The notes beneath the pieces are model-generated. The model was not told the origin of the DNA and searched no databases. It saw nothing but the letters and a program-made list of their open reading frames with translations. A stretch of 64,000 nt of DNA from Fallopia convolvulus (taxonomy: Eukaryota > Streptophyta > Magnoliopsida > Caryophyllales > Polygonaceae), in assembly GCA_964016875.1 (NCBI GenBank), contig OZ024729.1, positions 22,960,494 through 23,024,493 of the forward strand, given 5' to 3'. Below are positions 1 through 10,849 of this stretch, one piece after another. The translations under genes were made by a program, and so were the position numbers. Position 1 is the first letter of the stretch. Each line of letters starts with the position of its first letter.

Positions 1-2090
1 TGCTTTGGGTACGCGCCCGGTAGCCCAAAGTTAAAAACTTGATTGTGAATCAACAATCAACCACCATAAAAGCAAATAAAACCTAACAAGGAAAAAGTTG
101 TTAACCATCTAGAGCGGACCCGGAACCCACACAAGCAACGATGATTGATATTCGCTCGATCGGACATGTGCAAGGACCGAAATCGGCCGCCATGAAGACC
201 GTGATCGCGGCCCGATAAGCCGCGACCGTAGCTCAAGTAACTGTGACCGTGGCACCGAAAACCGCGGTCGCGAGGCTCTCGAAAACCGGAGAAACATGAA
301 GTCATCGCGTCGGAATGAATCAGAAAATCCGAGTGGCATAGGCTTGGAGTCGATTCAGAGATCCGTAGGAGGAGAAGTCTTCCATTGGGCAAACCTGATG
401 GGAATATAGGCTTTCAACAATCTTATACCTATTGCGGGGTAATCGTGACCTCTTCGCATATGGCCCATACAATTTGTGTGGAATAGAATCAGATCTTACT
501 TGCCATAGGTTGAACGTCCTCCCAAACGTAAAGTCGGTTGTAAAAACAAGAGAAATGACCCTCTATCTAGCAAACAGAAGCCTTAATCACCGAAATAAGG
601 AGATTAAAGTAAATCAGCGCTACTCAAAAAAGTTTGGTGTCCAACTTGGTCATCAAACACAGTCATGGTCAAGAGAAATTGGAGAGTCTGAGCGGACTTG
701 ACCAACCGCAATGACGCATGTCAAGAAGACTTGTTCTCGCTTTCAAAGATCAATTAGTGGATTCCAAGTCAAGCCACAGGCTTAGTTCTCAAAAGATGTA
801 AATAATCATTTTATGCAATCGTGATGCTGGAATAGATCTCTAACAACTAAGAAACAAGTTTTCTTAGTCCCGAAAAAACAACGAACTCCTAAACCCTAAA
901 TCGCAAACGATTTTCGGTGCCACCACGACGGCCCTTCAACCGCGATCGCGGTCTGTACCACCGCGATCGCGGTCCGTACCATTACGGCCAAGGCGGCAGC
1001 GACCGTCGCAGAATCTTAACAACCATTGACCCTAAAAAGCGCTAGGGCAAACTCCGATCATCGCTCGGAGAATAATCAAGACCCAAAAGGTGATCAAGCG
1101 AAACTTTGATATTCGCTCGGAGGATCAAACCCAAGAATGCCCCGAGCTAGGCAAATTGCTCAAAGATGGTCAAATCACTACACGGTTTGATGAATTCAAT
1201 CATGTTTGGGAATTAGCGATGCGCGACGCCGAACCCGAAAGCAAACAAGGTAGTGGGGCATCGACCACCACCAAGAATGAAAACAAGATTATGCTTACAC
1301 GCACTCTAACTTCTGCTTTGAGTGAGAACAAGTGGATTTAAAGCAACCATGATCGAATAACGTATCGCCAATGTAAAGCCTTGAGGAAATCGCTAGACTA
1401 AAGCGTTCTTTAGGAAAGATTCAAGAGAAGCTTCTCATCAGCGACTCGTTAGCGTTATCGAATTCGCCGATAACCGCCGCGGTCCCGTGCCATTAAAAAC
1501 TGTTGAAAGTACCAAAGAAGTGAAAACTGGCTATGAGAATCAATCTCCGAGATCGGGAAAATCCCTCGACCATCAAAGACCGCGGTCGCGACCAACCTCC
1601 AGAAGCGATCTTTGCTTAAGTTAATGGGTACCACGGGCGCGGGTTCTGAAACCGCGATCGTGGTTCACACCAGTGAGCTGCAAATCAAATTATCTTCGAG
1701 AAAACTTATGACACGAGTCACAATCAAGGTTCCGAAAACTAAGAAATGGGGCATTGTGAAGCCAAAGATGCTCAAGTAAAATAGAAGAGTTCAAGTTGCT
1801 TAAGATTGTACAATGATCAAGCGATCAAAAGACGTCCATTGATGCCTTGGAAACGTTAGCCACTCACGCAAGAAGCTCACTTAAGACCTCGATGCGCGTT
1901 GAGATACAGAGATGTCCAACAATTGGCACCTCAATCGAAATCGTGAGGAATGACATACCCGCAGTCGTGACCATGTTCTCCGGAAGCGAAGCTACGTAGG
2001 ATATCTCTACAATGTTCTTAGGCCATTAACGAAACGGACCGCTGAAGTTTCAAGCCTAACAACTCAACATATTAGGGTTGCATTTTTTGC
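1..2090. repeat. Degenerate region with dispersed GC palindromes
   Basis: No gene is recognised here. The stretch is unusually rich in CpG and carries the phrase ACCGCGATCGCGGT (a perfect 14-base palindrome) or variants near 205-280, 938-985 (two copies in a row), 1475-1490, 1570-1585 and 1630-1665. The phrase is often next to GTACCAC or GTGCCA. At the very start, CTTTGGG and CCCAAAG form a small hairpin. An open stretch at 1090-1341 has no recognisable motif and is probably a chance or decayed frame. The layout (palindromes dispersed over about 1.5 kb of otherwise unique sequence) resembles the Athila-like element at 40-47 kb. I therefore infer a decayed retrotransposon internal or LTR segment, but I see no RT, integrase or gag motif to prove it. 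Confidence 0.45.
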
Positions 2091-2629
2091 TCAATTGTAA
2101 GCCATGGATCAATTTAGCAGTCTAAAATAAAAGCAGAATTTTTATTATCTACAGAATTGCCTCTTTAGTTCTTGAACAATGATTTATTATGACACATTAT
2201 GTATTATTTCTTTACCCTTCTTTTGTTACCAAGGTAGGGAGGCTCAAGAGTCGAGTGAAATAAGGATTCAATCTTATGTAGTCGATTACTTCTCTGTCGC
2301 GTGTTTCAGCAGTATCAGGAGTTTCATGACATAAAAAATAAAAAATCTCGCGAATTTCTTCTAACTCCTTCTATGCGCCCCGCTGACACATTTCCACTAT
2401 CTTTAGGTTATTTCAGTTTTTGCACTCAATTTAGGTTAAATTACCAAATTTTAAACTTATACGAATATGTCCAAACTAAAGCGGATTATTTAATTTAATG
2501 ACTTTAAATGGTACAAACTATCATAATCTACTAACTATATCATGAATAAACTACTTTCTATGAACACAATCCCAATATGCTCCCTAATTAAAGAAAATTA
2601 TAAATTAAAGAGTTTTGACCGCTTACCTG
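2091..2629. other. AT-rich spacer, nothing recognised
   Basis: AT-rich sequence without coding potential, RNA structure or repeat boundary that I can support. It may be the flank of the LTR-like sequence that follows. Confidence 0.4.
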
Positions 2630-3323
2630 AGCGTAGTATCACTGGACATCCAGTGAACCCGTAGCTTCCGGATTTCTAGGGGTTGTTAATTATCAACTAG
2701 GACTCCCTTAGCTCAAGCACAGCATAGATCTGTTTCGTTTCCTACCTCAGATCGTAGTCTCTAACTTAAAATCTCTCAGTTTTAGTGGATGGGGGATTTG
2801 TAATCAAGAAAAAGGTTTATTCAAGACATAGTTTTCGATTAAGTAGCTTTCTCTTACTTAAAAACAAACTTTTATTGAATTTGAAAGGATTACAAGCACA
2901 CAAACACACTAAAAATAAACACTCAAACACTCACACTAGAAAGATCCATAGAAGGATTTGAACTCTTACAGTGATGGAACACCACTTCACTTTCAAGTTC
3001 AAAGATTTCTCTTTCTCTTTCTCTAGATTCAGACTTTGTTTTTCGGATTTTCGGTGCCCTCTCTTATGCTTACAAGGGTCCTATTTATAGAGCCTGAAAG
3101 AGCATTTGATGCTCTATCAATTCCCTTTACATTTACTACAGACAAAGCCTTTACATGGCAAATAATTCCATCATTTTGAAAAGAAAAAGCACATTGAACA
3201 ATAATAAAAGACAACACACTAAAGAGATTCCTTCTTTTGGTCCACTTGGCTTGGCATCATGATGTGGTCTTTGATAGATAATCCATGCAATAATCGATGT
3301 TGTACATGCCTTCTTCTCCAACA
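2630..3323 (-). mobile_element. Probable solo or truncated copia-type LTR
   Basis: Read on the minus strand, the segment starts at 3323 with TGTTGGAGAAG, a start typical of Ty1/copia LTRs. It then contains a TATA-type promoter (CTCTATAAATAG at about 3083-3094) followed by a CT/GA-rich leader. No matching primer-binding site, internal domain or target duplication was found, so the left end is only approximate. A host promoter is the alternative reading, but no gene lies downstream on that strand. Confidence 0.35.
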
Positions 3324-3376
3324 TTATCCTCCCAACCTGCAGCTCTCTTCTTCAAAATTGAGCTCTATTTGCTTCA

Positions 3377-4693
3377 TCAAGTTTGGTAGAATTCACCTAC
3401 AACACCAGCTGGCCCTCCACTATCAAGATGGCTCCTTTTGAGGCTTTGTACGACCGTAAATGTCGGTCTACGATCTGTTGGGACGACAACGCTGATAAGA
3501 TTCTTCCCGGACCAGAGTTAGTTGAGATAACCGCCGCAGAAGTTGCTTTAATTCGTCAAAGAATGTTGACTGCTCAAAGTCGACAGAAGTCTTACACAGA
3601 CCTGAAGAGGCGAGATATTGAGTTCGTAGTGGGAGACAAGGTTTTCATCAAAGTATCTCCTTCGAAGGGCGTTTTCCGTTTCGGAAAATGAGGAAAGCTC
3701 AACCCTCGATATGTGGGACCCTTCGAGATTCTAGAAAGGGTTAGCAATTTGGCTTATCGTGTTGCCTTACCGCCATCATCTCACCTGGTTCATAATGTCT
3801 TCTACGTGTCACTCCTAAGAAGTATGTGCTTGACGAATCCCATGTAATCAATTACGATGACGTGGAAATTCAGTCAGATGGCACTTATGAGGAGAGACCT
3901 CTAAGAATAGTAGAGCATCGAGTAAAAAAGCTGCGCAACAAAGAGGTACCTCTAGTTCGAGTACTTTGGTCAAAAGATGGTAAAGAAGGTACAACATGGG
4001 AAACTTGGGAGACAGAGCAAGATATGCAGAAACGTTTTCCCCAGTTGATGTCATCTTAAGAATTGTATGAAATCCTTTAAGGGGGTACTAGACTCCAATG
4101 TTATCAAAATCCCGATCCGATTCTACCATTCTAGCAATCCTATGATCCATAACACGCGAAACGATCCACGATCCCAAGTAGGATCTTGTTGGAGTAGGAT
4201 CTTAAATGATTTAGAATACAATCTTGATCCGATCTCGATTTTACATACGATTTTAACGATCCTACAAACGATTCAAACGATCCTACAATCGATTCTAAAC
4301 GATCCAATAAAATGACAATTTTAACTATATATTATTAATAATTTTACGATTAGCATATCATTTCCATTAAAATAGTTGACTAGTTCATCCTACAACATTT
4401 TTAATAATCAAATTAATAAGGTTTATCATTTTCTTACTTCACATATAACAAAATATACAATCTATTAGGTTATTCTTGCATACTTTTAGTTATAATGTAG
4501 GATCTTACGATTCTGCGATCTGATCCAAAAGACCCCCAACGATCCAACCAAGAATCCCGATCCTGATAACCTTGCTAGACACTTTGTTGTTTCCTCAAAG
4601 TTGTGAGTGTTAGTAGCTATCTTTTGTAACTATCCCTGTACCGCTCTACGTTTTCCTAGTTTTGGGGACGAAACTAATTTAAGGAGGTGCTAT
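3377..4693 (+). pseudogene. Chromovirus copy A: 3' end of pol (integrase C-terminus, chromodomain), PPT
   Basis: Homology to the second copy begins abruptly at about 3377 (compare 16763) and covers the end of the integrase core, the integrase C-terminal domain and a chromodomain (about 3900-4059, ending in the typical TTWE...MQKRFPQL-like block). It ends in a stop at 4057-4059. A TGA at 3689-3691 replaces the CGA present at 17072-17074 in copy B, and one base is missing near 3822, so the frame is broken. The non-coding tail, ending in the polypurine stretch before the LTR at 4694, is split by a hAT MITE. Copy A has no gag, RT or 5' LTR in the window. It lies directly against the LTR that also serves copy B. 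Confidence 0.85.
4096..4574. mobile_element. hAT-type MITE, 479 bp
   Basis: An insertion into the tail of copy A. The matching empty site at about 17468 reads CTAGACCC. Here the insert is flanked by CTAGACTC (4088-4095) and CTAGACAC (4575-4582), an 8-bp target duplication with one mismatch. The ends are imperfect inverted repeats: CAATGTTATCAAAATCCCGAT on the left against CAAGGTTATCAGGATCGGGAT on the reversed right end. The interior is AT-rich, with many GATCC-containing phrases, and is non-coding. An 8-bp duplication and CA-starting ends point to the hAT superfamily. A truncated relative lies at 47412-47719. Confidence 0.85.
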
Positions 4694-7600
4694 TGTAATA
4701 TCCGCAAAATTCCAAGTTTAATGAAACAAGTAATTATTCGAATAATCCTTTTTCTCTTATAAAAATTTCAAACAAATATAAATCATAATATTTTCGGATT
4801 TATATTTAATGTCATAATTTACATAACAAGCAAAAATAAGAAGACAAAATAAAAAGGTGTCAAAAGGGGGACTCGAACCCGAGACCTCTTGCACCCTTCC
4901 CATAATCACGCACACTCAAATCCGCTAGGCTATAGTAACTTATCTATCCATACTGGAATACTTTTAATTTTAAACACTCTTTTCATTCTCTTCCAATTTG
5001 AAGACATTAGACATGTCAAGTCTGATGTACGTAGAACCAATGCATGTTCATTCTCCCTTCCAATTGCCATTGTTGCTTCAAAGGATCACCAACACCACTA
5101 TCATGCCATGTCATCTTGAAGAAACACAACCCCCACCAATCCTCTTCAAGCTTCATCCCTTCCATTGATCAATTTTCACCATAGAGGATCAAGGGAAGCT
5201 CAAGTTTTTGCTATTTAAAGGGTTGAAACTTCATTGTAAATTCACACATTAATCTCTACTCTCCTTCTAGCATCTTGCTCTCTTTCAGTCATAAAAAATC
5301 TGCCCAAAAAGCCTTTGTAATTGCTGATTTTTTTCACTAAAACACCATTAAAAACCTTCCATTCTTCACCGAATCACCACCGAGCCACCTCTGACCGCCT
5401 CCGAGCCACCACCGGTCCACCTGTGTGCCGCCGGAGCCTCGCCGACTCGCCCCCAAGCCCCTGCCGTCCTTACCTTGGTGCGCCGCCTCCCCTGCCGTCT
5501 CCCATGTGTTCTATTTTCAACAGAATAGCATTCTGTAAAAGAGAAGATCCAAATAAATTTTATCGTTATTTTTATTGAATTAAATTATTGCCTTTCATCA
5601 AGTTAATTCCTTTTAAAAATAATATTAAATTGAATACTAGTAATATAATTTAAATAAAGGAGAAGATCTAAGTTGTTAGACAAGATAAATCAATTTTATT
5701 AATTTCGTTGTACATAAATATAATTAATACTATGCATGTTTATTTTTATAAAATTAATCTCAATAGACATGGAAATTCTTTAAATAAAATTATGGGTTTA
5801 CTATCATTAATTTTATATACTTGGAAAGAGTAATATAAATATTATGTGTACATAATAAAAAGGGTTGCATACTTTCATGTCATTTTCAAGAGCATATTAT
5901 AAACTTAAAAATATGTTGATAAGATATGCTAGTTATAAGATATATTATATGGCTAAAGTATGGAATAAAAAGATTTATAGAAGGTAGGCTAAAGATATAG
6001 CATAATAAAGGCTTTATTGACTTTTCTATCATGAGAATATTTTTATATAATCAATATGGAATATAAATAATATGGAAAATATATTATTAATGGATTTTAT
6101 TAAACTTTATCACTTTGAATGCCTTTAATAAAGATTTAACTAATATATTAAGAATATATTAATTTGACTATAAGTTGAATAAAAAGGGTATGATTATTTT
6201 AATAGAATTTTAACCATAGATTAATTAATATTTTAACAATTCAAAAATGGGTGTGACTTGACTTCCAAATCTTATAATCCATGATATAATATAAATATTT
6301 TTATAAAAAAATCTTGGGATATTATAATTAATAAATAATAATCAAGAATATTATTATTTTAACACCTCCAACTAAATTATTATTTTAATAATTTAGTTTT
6401 ACAAATTCTCTTATAAAAAGGAAAATAAGAGGAAATAAAATCTTAGTAGAGATAAGGAATTTTTAATAAAAAAATTCTCTCGTATCTCTCGTGTCGTTAG
6501 GTCGAGGTCTTGATCCCGTCTTAGCCATCAAATTCCGTTTCGTTCGACCATAAACGCACGCAAATCAAGGCAAGTGGAATTTCTCCTTGAAAGCCTCGAT
6601 ATTTCGTTTTGTGAAATTTCTCCAGGTTGGGAACAACTTGTTTGCTAATAATAAATGGATCTAGGAATATCGATTGGTAGAAATAATGACCCGCTTGTTA
6701 TCGTTATTACGATTATTAATGTTCACTAGGATATTATGCTAGTCTCGTTTGTGTGACCTTGTTTGTTTACGATCTCTTTTCGAGATCGGTATGGATTAAA
6801 TAGTAAGGGGTGCGGGATTACCCGACACCTCTATATAACCAATTAAGTCGTAAGGCACCATGCCTAAATTCCGCGACTTTAAGGATCATGATCTAATGTC
6901 TGCTCCTGTTCGGAGGAGGGATGTGCGCGCCCTGGCTAGATCCCGGAACTTCGTTCCCGTAAGTGGACCCAAGCCCATTCATAGCCCCCCATACTCTTAA
7001 AATCCATTACGTAAGTGAAAGTTTTTATCACGATATAAGATAAGTGCCAAAGCACATTTAAAAGAAACTAAAACCGGGTCGGATTAGTACAACTTGGAAG
7101 ACCACCCGGCTCTCGGTTCTTGAAAGATCGTCTTTCCAATCTGAATGTTTATTCGGGCTAGTCAAGGTGGGCTTGGTACTTGAGCGCCTTCGGGCCACCT
7201 CCCCGATCTGGAGCACCGAATAAGATGAGGTTGGTTGAGGTCCGACAAGGGCGCAAGAGGTTTTCAAAACTTGTATGAATTAATAACGTTCCCAACATAT
7301 TTCTTACTCTACGAAGTTCTACAATCTCGTAGGTCTTCCTTTCGGGTTAAGAGTTATCTCTTTTCGAGATTTACTCATTTCCGTCCTAAAAGCTCCACAT
7401 AAAATTTCTACATCTCAAACACCCTCCGTTAATCTCTCTCGATATGTTATAAATTACCATAATACCCTTGAGAATTTTCGTTCTCACTTGCTTAGTCACT
7501 TTAGACTAATTCCGCTTTTCTGCATGTTTTGCCTGGAATTCCTCGCCCTTCGCGACCAATGCCAGACTCTAGGAACCAACCCAAGGCATAAGACGAGGAT

Positions 7601-7898
7601 ACTCAAGGAAGGAAGGTCGGACTCTCGAAGATGTACGTCTCGTTTATTTTGGTTTATTTCAGTTACATTTTGTAAGAACAAGATTCCGATTTCTGCTGTT
7701 GAGCCTGTTAATGTTATGATGCTTAATTATATAAGAACAAAGTCTCATTCATGAGCAATCTTTTACAAATGTAATGTTTATTTCAATTTATGCATTTTCC
7801 TAAGTTTTAATATTATTATAAAGCCTAGGGTAACTTTGGGCGGTAAATTCCGAGATCACTGGCGGTAATACCCAGTGTTGCAAAATAGGGGCGTTATA
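4694..7898 (+). repeat. Long LTR of chromovirus family, shared between copies A and B
   Basis: Begins TGTAATATCC right after a purine tract and ends near GGGGCGTTATA just before a primer-binding site. The length is about 3.2 kb. The same start occurs at 17592 (3' LTR of copy B) and, inverted, at 37257. The reverse copy ends GGGGTGTTACA, which shows the original TG...CA ends. Because pol of copy A ends immediately before it and the PBS of copy B follows it, this single LTR acts as 3' LTR of A and 5' LTR of B. Such large LTRs plus a chromodomain fit the Tekay/Del-like chromoviruses (inference). Confidence 0.88.
4866..4935 (-). repeat. Antisense tRNA-derived segment in LTR (copy 1)
   Basis: On the minus strand it carries an A-box-like TAGCCTAGCGG and a perfect B-box GGTTCGAGTCC with a pairing T-arm, spaced like a tRNA with a long variable region. 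It could be a SINE head or tRNA relic captured by the LTR. The same block occurs in the other LTRs at 17831-17900 and 36689-36763. Confidence 0.55.
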
Positions 7899-7902
7899 AT
7901 TA

Positions 7903-7914
7903 TGGTATCAGAAT
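7903..7914 (+). promoter_or_regulatory. Primer-binding site (initiator tRNA-Met type) of chromovirus B
   Basis: TGGTATCAGAAT follows the LTR end by four bases and matches the usual plant initiator-Met PBS (TGGTATCAGAGC) except near its end. It sets the start of the internal domain. The next 420 bases, to 8339, are an A/T-rich untranslated leader with no recognised gene. Confidence 0.75.
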
Positions 7915-8339
7915 GAACATTTTGTTTTCAAAACTGACAACTTTCAAAACCGAAATTTTTCAAAACCCGACAATTTTCAAAAACAAAAGACTTTTTCTAC
8001 AAACCGAAAACTTCTATTCTTAGAAATTTCCTTTCTATCTTTCAAAACTTAAGTATTGAAATCTTTAACTTTTTAACTTAATCAAGTTAGTTGAAAGTTT
8101 TCCAAATTTAAAATCACCCTAGGAACATTATGAGTTAGAGATTTCTAATATTAAGAAAGTTTCAAAGGAATTCAAAATTCTTCTAAGTAGGACCAAGAAA
8201 ATGAAATAGCTTATCTTAAATTGTATTTTGTGTTTAAACTTTGTGTCTAAGAATGCCTTAACTTCCTTCAAGTATCTTCGCCTTATAGAGTCTAAGGATA
8301 TTCTGTATTAACGCTTCCTTTCTTTCCTTCTTCCTCAGC

Positions 8340-9512
8340 ATGGTAGAAACACGTCGAACCACCCTTCTCCGCAACAACATCATCGAGGCCCTTCAAGCTT
8401 TTAAGGCCCACAACCCACATTGGCCGTATGAGAACGCCGAGGACGATCCCTTCCATGAACGCGAGGAGGTACCTCCCATGGAGGAGGAGGAGGAAGAGGA
8501 TTTTGAGATGGACACTGAGTCCGAGGATGAGGCGCCACCTTTCCAAGAAAACAACGAGCCAGTAGCACCCCCGCCATCCCCGGTTTATGAACCCGAGGAA
8601 TACCCACCCAGAGATGAGGATATGTTACCGGAGTATGAGCCGGAAGAATACCCAGCCGAAGGAAATGAGGAAATGATGCCCGAGTACTATCCTAAAGAGT
8701 AAGCCCCCGAAGAGTAAGAGGAGGCATTGCCGGACATCAACCACGACAATTACTACATGATCGAAGAGAAAGGGGAAGAAGTGCTGGGGTTCAACCCGAA
8801 TGTTTATGTGGTGAAAGGAAATGACGAGGAGTGGGCTATAGAAGACAAGTGAGATCAAGAGAACGGTCTGGATGAAGAATCCGAGGGAGAGAATTTCGAC
8901 AGCGAAGTCATCAACCCTGAAGCACCACCGCCCGTGATTCCATAAGTAAAGGTTGTCTCACCTCCGAGAGAGCCCGAGCCTGAGGGGCCCTTGCCCTTGG
9001 CGGACTTTTGGGGTTGCGAAAATGAGGAGCTTCTTCGATGACTTCGTCTCGGGCCATACAACACGGACCGCTCAAAGCAGGATTTCATAGGCACCCCACC
9101 ATGGGGCCCCACCACCGAGCCTTTGCTCTATCAGAGGGCGAGTCAGACTCCCTTCCAAAGCCAAATGGAGGGCCTGTCCAACTGGGTCTAAGGGGAATCG
9201 TCCAGAATCCAAGAGTGGCAACCACTGGTGAACGCAACTCCTCCTTCCAACGTTCGTCCCTCTCGTACTCGCCACATGAACTATGAGTTTTTACAGAGAC
9301 GCAAGTAGCACTGGTTGAACGAGACAATGGCCGAGCAGAGCCAGATACTCGAGCATGAGGTTCGACTCACGATACTTCGTAAGAGACATGAGTATCGTCG
9401 ACGGTTGATCGAGCAAGCCAACCTGGTACTCAACAACGATGGCGGGATTCTAGATGAGAACCTCTTTGACGAGGGTTTTCTTGACAAGTATAGTTACCCA
9501 TACTATTCCTAG
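8340..9512 (+). pseudogene. Acidic pre-gag ORF ('ORF0') of chromovirus B, decayed
   Basis: A 390-codon reading frame lies between the PBS and gag. It starts with an ATG right after a pyrimidine-rich stretch and stays in one frame to the stop at 9510-9512. It is interrupted by seven in-frame stops (8700, 8715, 8850, 8943, 9039, 9189, 9306) but by no frameshift. The first 120 residues are strongly acidic and proline-rich, with repeats of the type YEPEEYP and a run of glutamates near residues 43-49. The last 65 residues are basic/helical, then acidic. I recognise no domain. Extra ORFs upstream of gag are known from other Ty3/gypsy lineages such as Ogre/Tat, but I do not recall one like this in a chromovirus. 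It might instead be a captured gene fragment. Confidence 0.6.
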
Positions 9513-9768
9513 ATTTGTCTTAGTTTGTACTTTTCGTTTCAAAGAAGTGAGCTAAGTCTACTTCTCTCGACTTTCGTTTTGTCTTGGAAAAGTCGACTCG
9601 GCTTTATTGTTTTCTGTTCTTTAGTGTAATGGCTTGTTATATAAAGCCTTTGTAATTGGTTTCCATAAGAGTTCTAATAAAAAGTTTCCCGCTTCTCTAA
9701 ACCTGCGCGTTATTTCTTGCCTATTCTTGTGAGTTAACAAAAAGGAACAATTGTGCATAAACCTTCAG

Positions 9769-10843
9769 ATGGTCACTACTCGAGGATCAAGTCAAAGGAA
9801 CCCTCCCAACCAAGCTGGGGATAACGATGAAAGTCACTCTGAGGTCCGAGGTTTACCTCGGGATAACCAACCCCCAGCACCTGTCCCCCTGGTCATACTC
9901 AACGAAGGCACCATGGCAGCCTTACGTACTATAGTGCAATAGATTGTACGAGAGGAAATCCCAACTGCAGTGCCTAACCCAGCACACGTAGAAATCCAGG
10001 AAGAAGTTCAAGGAGTTTAGGTTGTGCAAGAAAGCATAATAAAACTTTCAACGCCATGAGCCGGACTCATATGATGGGAGTGGGGATCCTGTCGGAGTTC
10101 AGTATTGGTTCTCTCATGTGGAGAGACTCCTGAGGAATTTGCACTGCTCGGAAGCTAACAAAGTGCACATGGCTGCATTAAGGCTTAAGGAGGAAGTCGG
10201 AGAATGGTGGGAGAGCTCAAATTTGGCCAACCATCCCAATTTGAGTTGGGCTATGTTGAAAGACAAGATGATGAACCGATTTTACTCCGAGGCTATGAAA
10301 GAAGAGAAGCTAGATGAACTCCTCTCCCCTAAAGTTAACGGGTTGAGTGTGCTGGACATGGCCAAGAAATTCAATCATTTGCTGCAATATGCTGGGGAGG
10401 AAATAACTACAGAGCAGCAGACGATTAGGCATTTCCACCGATGGATGAGCGACACCATCAAGCCATGGATGGTGAATCGCCACTTCTCGACCTTAGAGGA
10501 GTACGTTGACGTTGCTTATAGGATGGAAACGACGCTAAAGGAACTCGAGCGCACAAAGAATGGTGGAGGAAAGCCTCACCACTCCAACCAAAGTGGGTTC
10601 AAACGGCCGGCCTCTCCACAAGGATCACACTGGTCCAAGAAGAACAAGAACAAGGCCATGTTAGCTGGGACAAGGTCTTTCCAAGGTTCGGAATCAAAGA
10701 AGAGTCCGATTGTTTTCCATAACTGTGGAGAACCCAGACATATCAACAAGAATTGTACCAAGGACCGCATGAAGTGCTTCAATTGTGGAAAGGAGGGACA
10801 TCTTCGCCAATTCTGTAGGCAATTTGTGAACAAGTTAGGCTAG
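9769..10843 (+). pseudogene. gag of chromovirus B (capsid and zinc knuckles), broken
   Basis: Starts at the ATG of a basic MVTTRGSSQ-like N-terminus. It has stops at about 9940 and 10018 and a frame change near 10020-10110. It then runs openly through the retrotransposon capsid region (WFSHVERLL ... WWESS ... typical gag helices) to two zinc knuckles at about 10720-10815. The second knuckle is complete (CFNCGKEGHLRQFC). The first has lost its leading cysteine. The product would package retroelement RNA. The gene is followed within about 10 bases by the nested second chromovirus fragment. Confidence 0.85.
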
Positions 10844-10849
10844 GCCCGT

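Noticed and set aside
9038..9286. Several overlapping open frames on both strands around 9 kb
   Set aside because: They are shadows of the GC-rich acidic pre-gag frame, which explains the codon pattern better.
8700..9308. Using the stop codons in the pre-gag ORF alone as proof of cytosine deamination
   Set aside because: Every stop codon is one C-to-T step from a sense codon, so this is uninformative without a comparison copy.
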